Shown here piece after piece: positions 6,680 through 7,208 of a stretch of 7,208 nucleotides of DNA. The notes below the pieces were generated by a model. The model was not told the origin of the DNA and searched no databases. It saw nothing but the letters and a program-made list of their open reading frames with translations. Position numbers and translations under genes: made by a program. The DNA lies in the NCBI GenBank assembly GCA_049671305.1, contig JBATUR010000048.1, positions 1 through 7,208 of the forward strand, read 5' to 3'. Positions within the stretch are counted from its first letter, which is position 1, and the number at the start of each line of letters is the position of its first letter. The DNA comes from CADCTM01 sp049671305. Lineage in GTDB: Bacteria; Cyanobacteriota; Cyanobacteriia; Cyanobacteriales; Coleofasciculaceae.

Positions 6680-6746
6680 TGTTAGCTAGTGGTAGCTATT
6701 GGTTAATTGTCTCAGAAATTAGCGATAAGCCCAAGGGGCATAGCCG

Positions 6747-6896
6747 ATGTTAATTAAAGAATTAATGGTATGTTTTAAAGAATTAATTTCCCAAAAACAG
6801 AGCCGCTTGCAATACTTATGCACTAATTTAAGGCTAGAAAATGCGATCCTTTCAACCTTTGCTAATCGTAAAAATTCCAGCTTTGACGGTTACTAA
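6747..6896 (+). CDS. Candidate small protein, 49 residues
   Basis: This short reading frame begins ATG at 6747 and ends TAA at 6894-6896. In its favour, AAGGGG (6733-6738) sits 8 nt before the ATG, a good Shine-Dalgarno sequence and distance, and the frame lies in the otherwise empty gap between ilvD and the DUF1653 gene. The product starts MLIKELMVCFKELISQKQSR and is Leu/Lys-rich; KEL recurs with a spacing of seven residues, so residues 1-30 could form an amphipathic helix. I recognise no family and see no signal peptide. Against it, the region is AT-rich, the frame is short and the Shine-Dalgarno sequence lies in a small GCCC-AAG-GGGC hairpin (6729-6739). It could equally be noncoding promoter DNA for ilvD. 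Confidence 0.3.
   Translation: MLIKELMVCFKELISQKQSRLQYLCTNLRLENAILSTFANRKNSSFDGY
6754..6787. repeat. 13-nt direct repeat, 21 bp apart
   Basis: TTAAAGAATTAAT occurs at 6754-6766 and 6775-6787. The offset of 21 bp is two helical turns, so the pair could be a tandem binding site for a regulator, 115-148 bp upstream of the ilvD start and about 200 bp upstream of the DUF1653 gene. The offset is also seven codons, so the same repeat creates the two KEL heptads in the candidate small protein. These two readings compete. Confidence 0.4.
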
Positions 6897-6919
6897 GCCT
6901 AGTGGAAGTAACCTACAAT
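6888..6919 (+). promoter_or_regulatory. Inverted repeat and possible -10 box upstream of the DUF1653 gene
   Basis: GGTTACT (6888-6894) and AGTAACC (6907-6913) are perfect 7-nt inverted arms with a 12-nt spacer. They are followed directly by TACAAT (6914-6919), a good -10 match. A TTGACG at 6883-6888 lies 25 nt from this -10, too far for a normal -35 box. The dyad would therefore occupy the -35 region, as expected for a promoter controlled by a dimeric protein. The leader would be about 60 nt. The regulator is unknown. Confidence 0.35.
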
Positions 6920-6985
6920 TGGTCAAGAAACATCTGTCCCCGTACGACCAAAATCTTTACAGAAGCATCAAAGGAGAATTGCCTT

Positions 6986-7208
6986 ATGAAGATTTCTTGT
7001 GGCACTTACCGTCATTTTAAGGGCGGACTGTATGAGGTTGTTGGTGTGGTAAGACACAGCGAAACAGAAGAGTTACTGGTTCTATATAAAAACTCACAGG
7101 GCGACCTTTGGGTTAGACCTTACCAGATGTTCTTCGAGACTGTAATTCATCAGGGCAGGGAAGTAGAACGGTTTCGTAAGGTTGATGGCGGTGCGGCAGA
7201 AATAGCAC
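6986..7208 (+). CDS. DUF1653 family protein, 3' end outside window
   Basis: The frame is open from ATG at 6986 through the window end (74 codons and one base). A strong AAGGAG (6971-6976) lies 9 nt upstream and fixes the start. The product begins MKISCGTYRHFKGGLYEVVG and continues with VVRHSETEELLVLYKN, WVRPYQMFFETV and RFRKV. The sequence YRHFKGG.YEV.G..RHSET, then WVRP..MFFE, is the signature of the small DUF1653 domain, which usually spans about 60-75 residues, so nearly the whole domain is visible. The family is a compact beta-rich fold of unknown function found singly in many bacteria. No signal peptide or membrane segment is seen. The gene is divergent from ilvD and is preceded by the inverted repeat and -10-like box at 6888-6919. 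Confidence 0.88.
   Translation, partial: MKISCGTYRHFKGGLYEVVGVVRHSETEELLVLYKNSQGDLWVRPYQMFFETVIHQGREVERFRKVDGGAAEIA

Noticed and set aside
6488..6685. Plus-strand frame antisense to the ilvD start
   Set aside because: It is the complement of conserved IlvD sequence and ends within the dispersed repeat (FDIAQDKPC).

Overview
The window looks like chromosomal DNA of a filamentous (Nostocales-type) cyanobacterium. The octamer GCGATCGC (HIP1) occurs six times in 7.2 kb, starting at 514, 2100, 5156, 5795, 5852 and 6236, far above chance. The lipoproteins and the M48 peptidase are of types I know from Nostoc-like genomes, and two intergenic sequences match dispersed repeats that I remember as common there. 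No mobile-element gene, CRISPR array, tRNA or rRNA is visible.

Layout: (1) 1-954, minus strand: two tandem related small lipoproteins; the second runs off the left edge. (2) 955-1319: a divergent control region with a palindrome and three copies of AGGTGA, two of them inside a 12-nt direct repeat 50 bp apart. (3) 1320-2240, plus: an integral membrane protein of the lysylphosphatidylglycerol-synthase transmembrane (flippase-like) family. (4) 2261-2278: a hairpin between convergent genes. (5) 2279-3622, minus: a 447-residue protein I do not recognise. (6) 3844-4815, minus: an M48 zinc metallopeptidase. (7) 4870-4936: a long inverted repeat that also looks like the ilvD terminator. (8) 4954-6639, minus: ilvD, dihydroxy-acid dehydratase. 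(9) 6640-6985: a divergent region with a repeat abutting ilvD, a possible 49-codon small gene and an inverted repeat. (10) 6986 to the right edge, plus: a DUF1653 protein, truncated by the window.

The genes do not form one pathway. ilvD is a housekeeping gene of branched-chain amino acid synthesis. The M48 peptidase, the flippase-like protein and the lipoproteins all point to the cell envelope, but each appears to be its own transcription unit. I see no convincing new multi-gene system. The most interesting points are the tandem lipoproteins, the spaced repeats in front of the membrane protein gene, the repeat that would supply a false N-terminus and perhaps the ribosome binding site of ilvD, and the unlisted small ORF before the DUF1653 gene.
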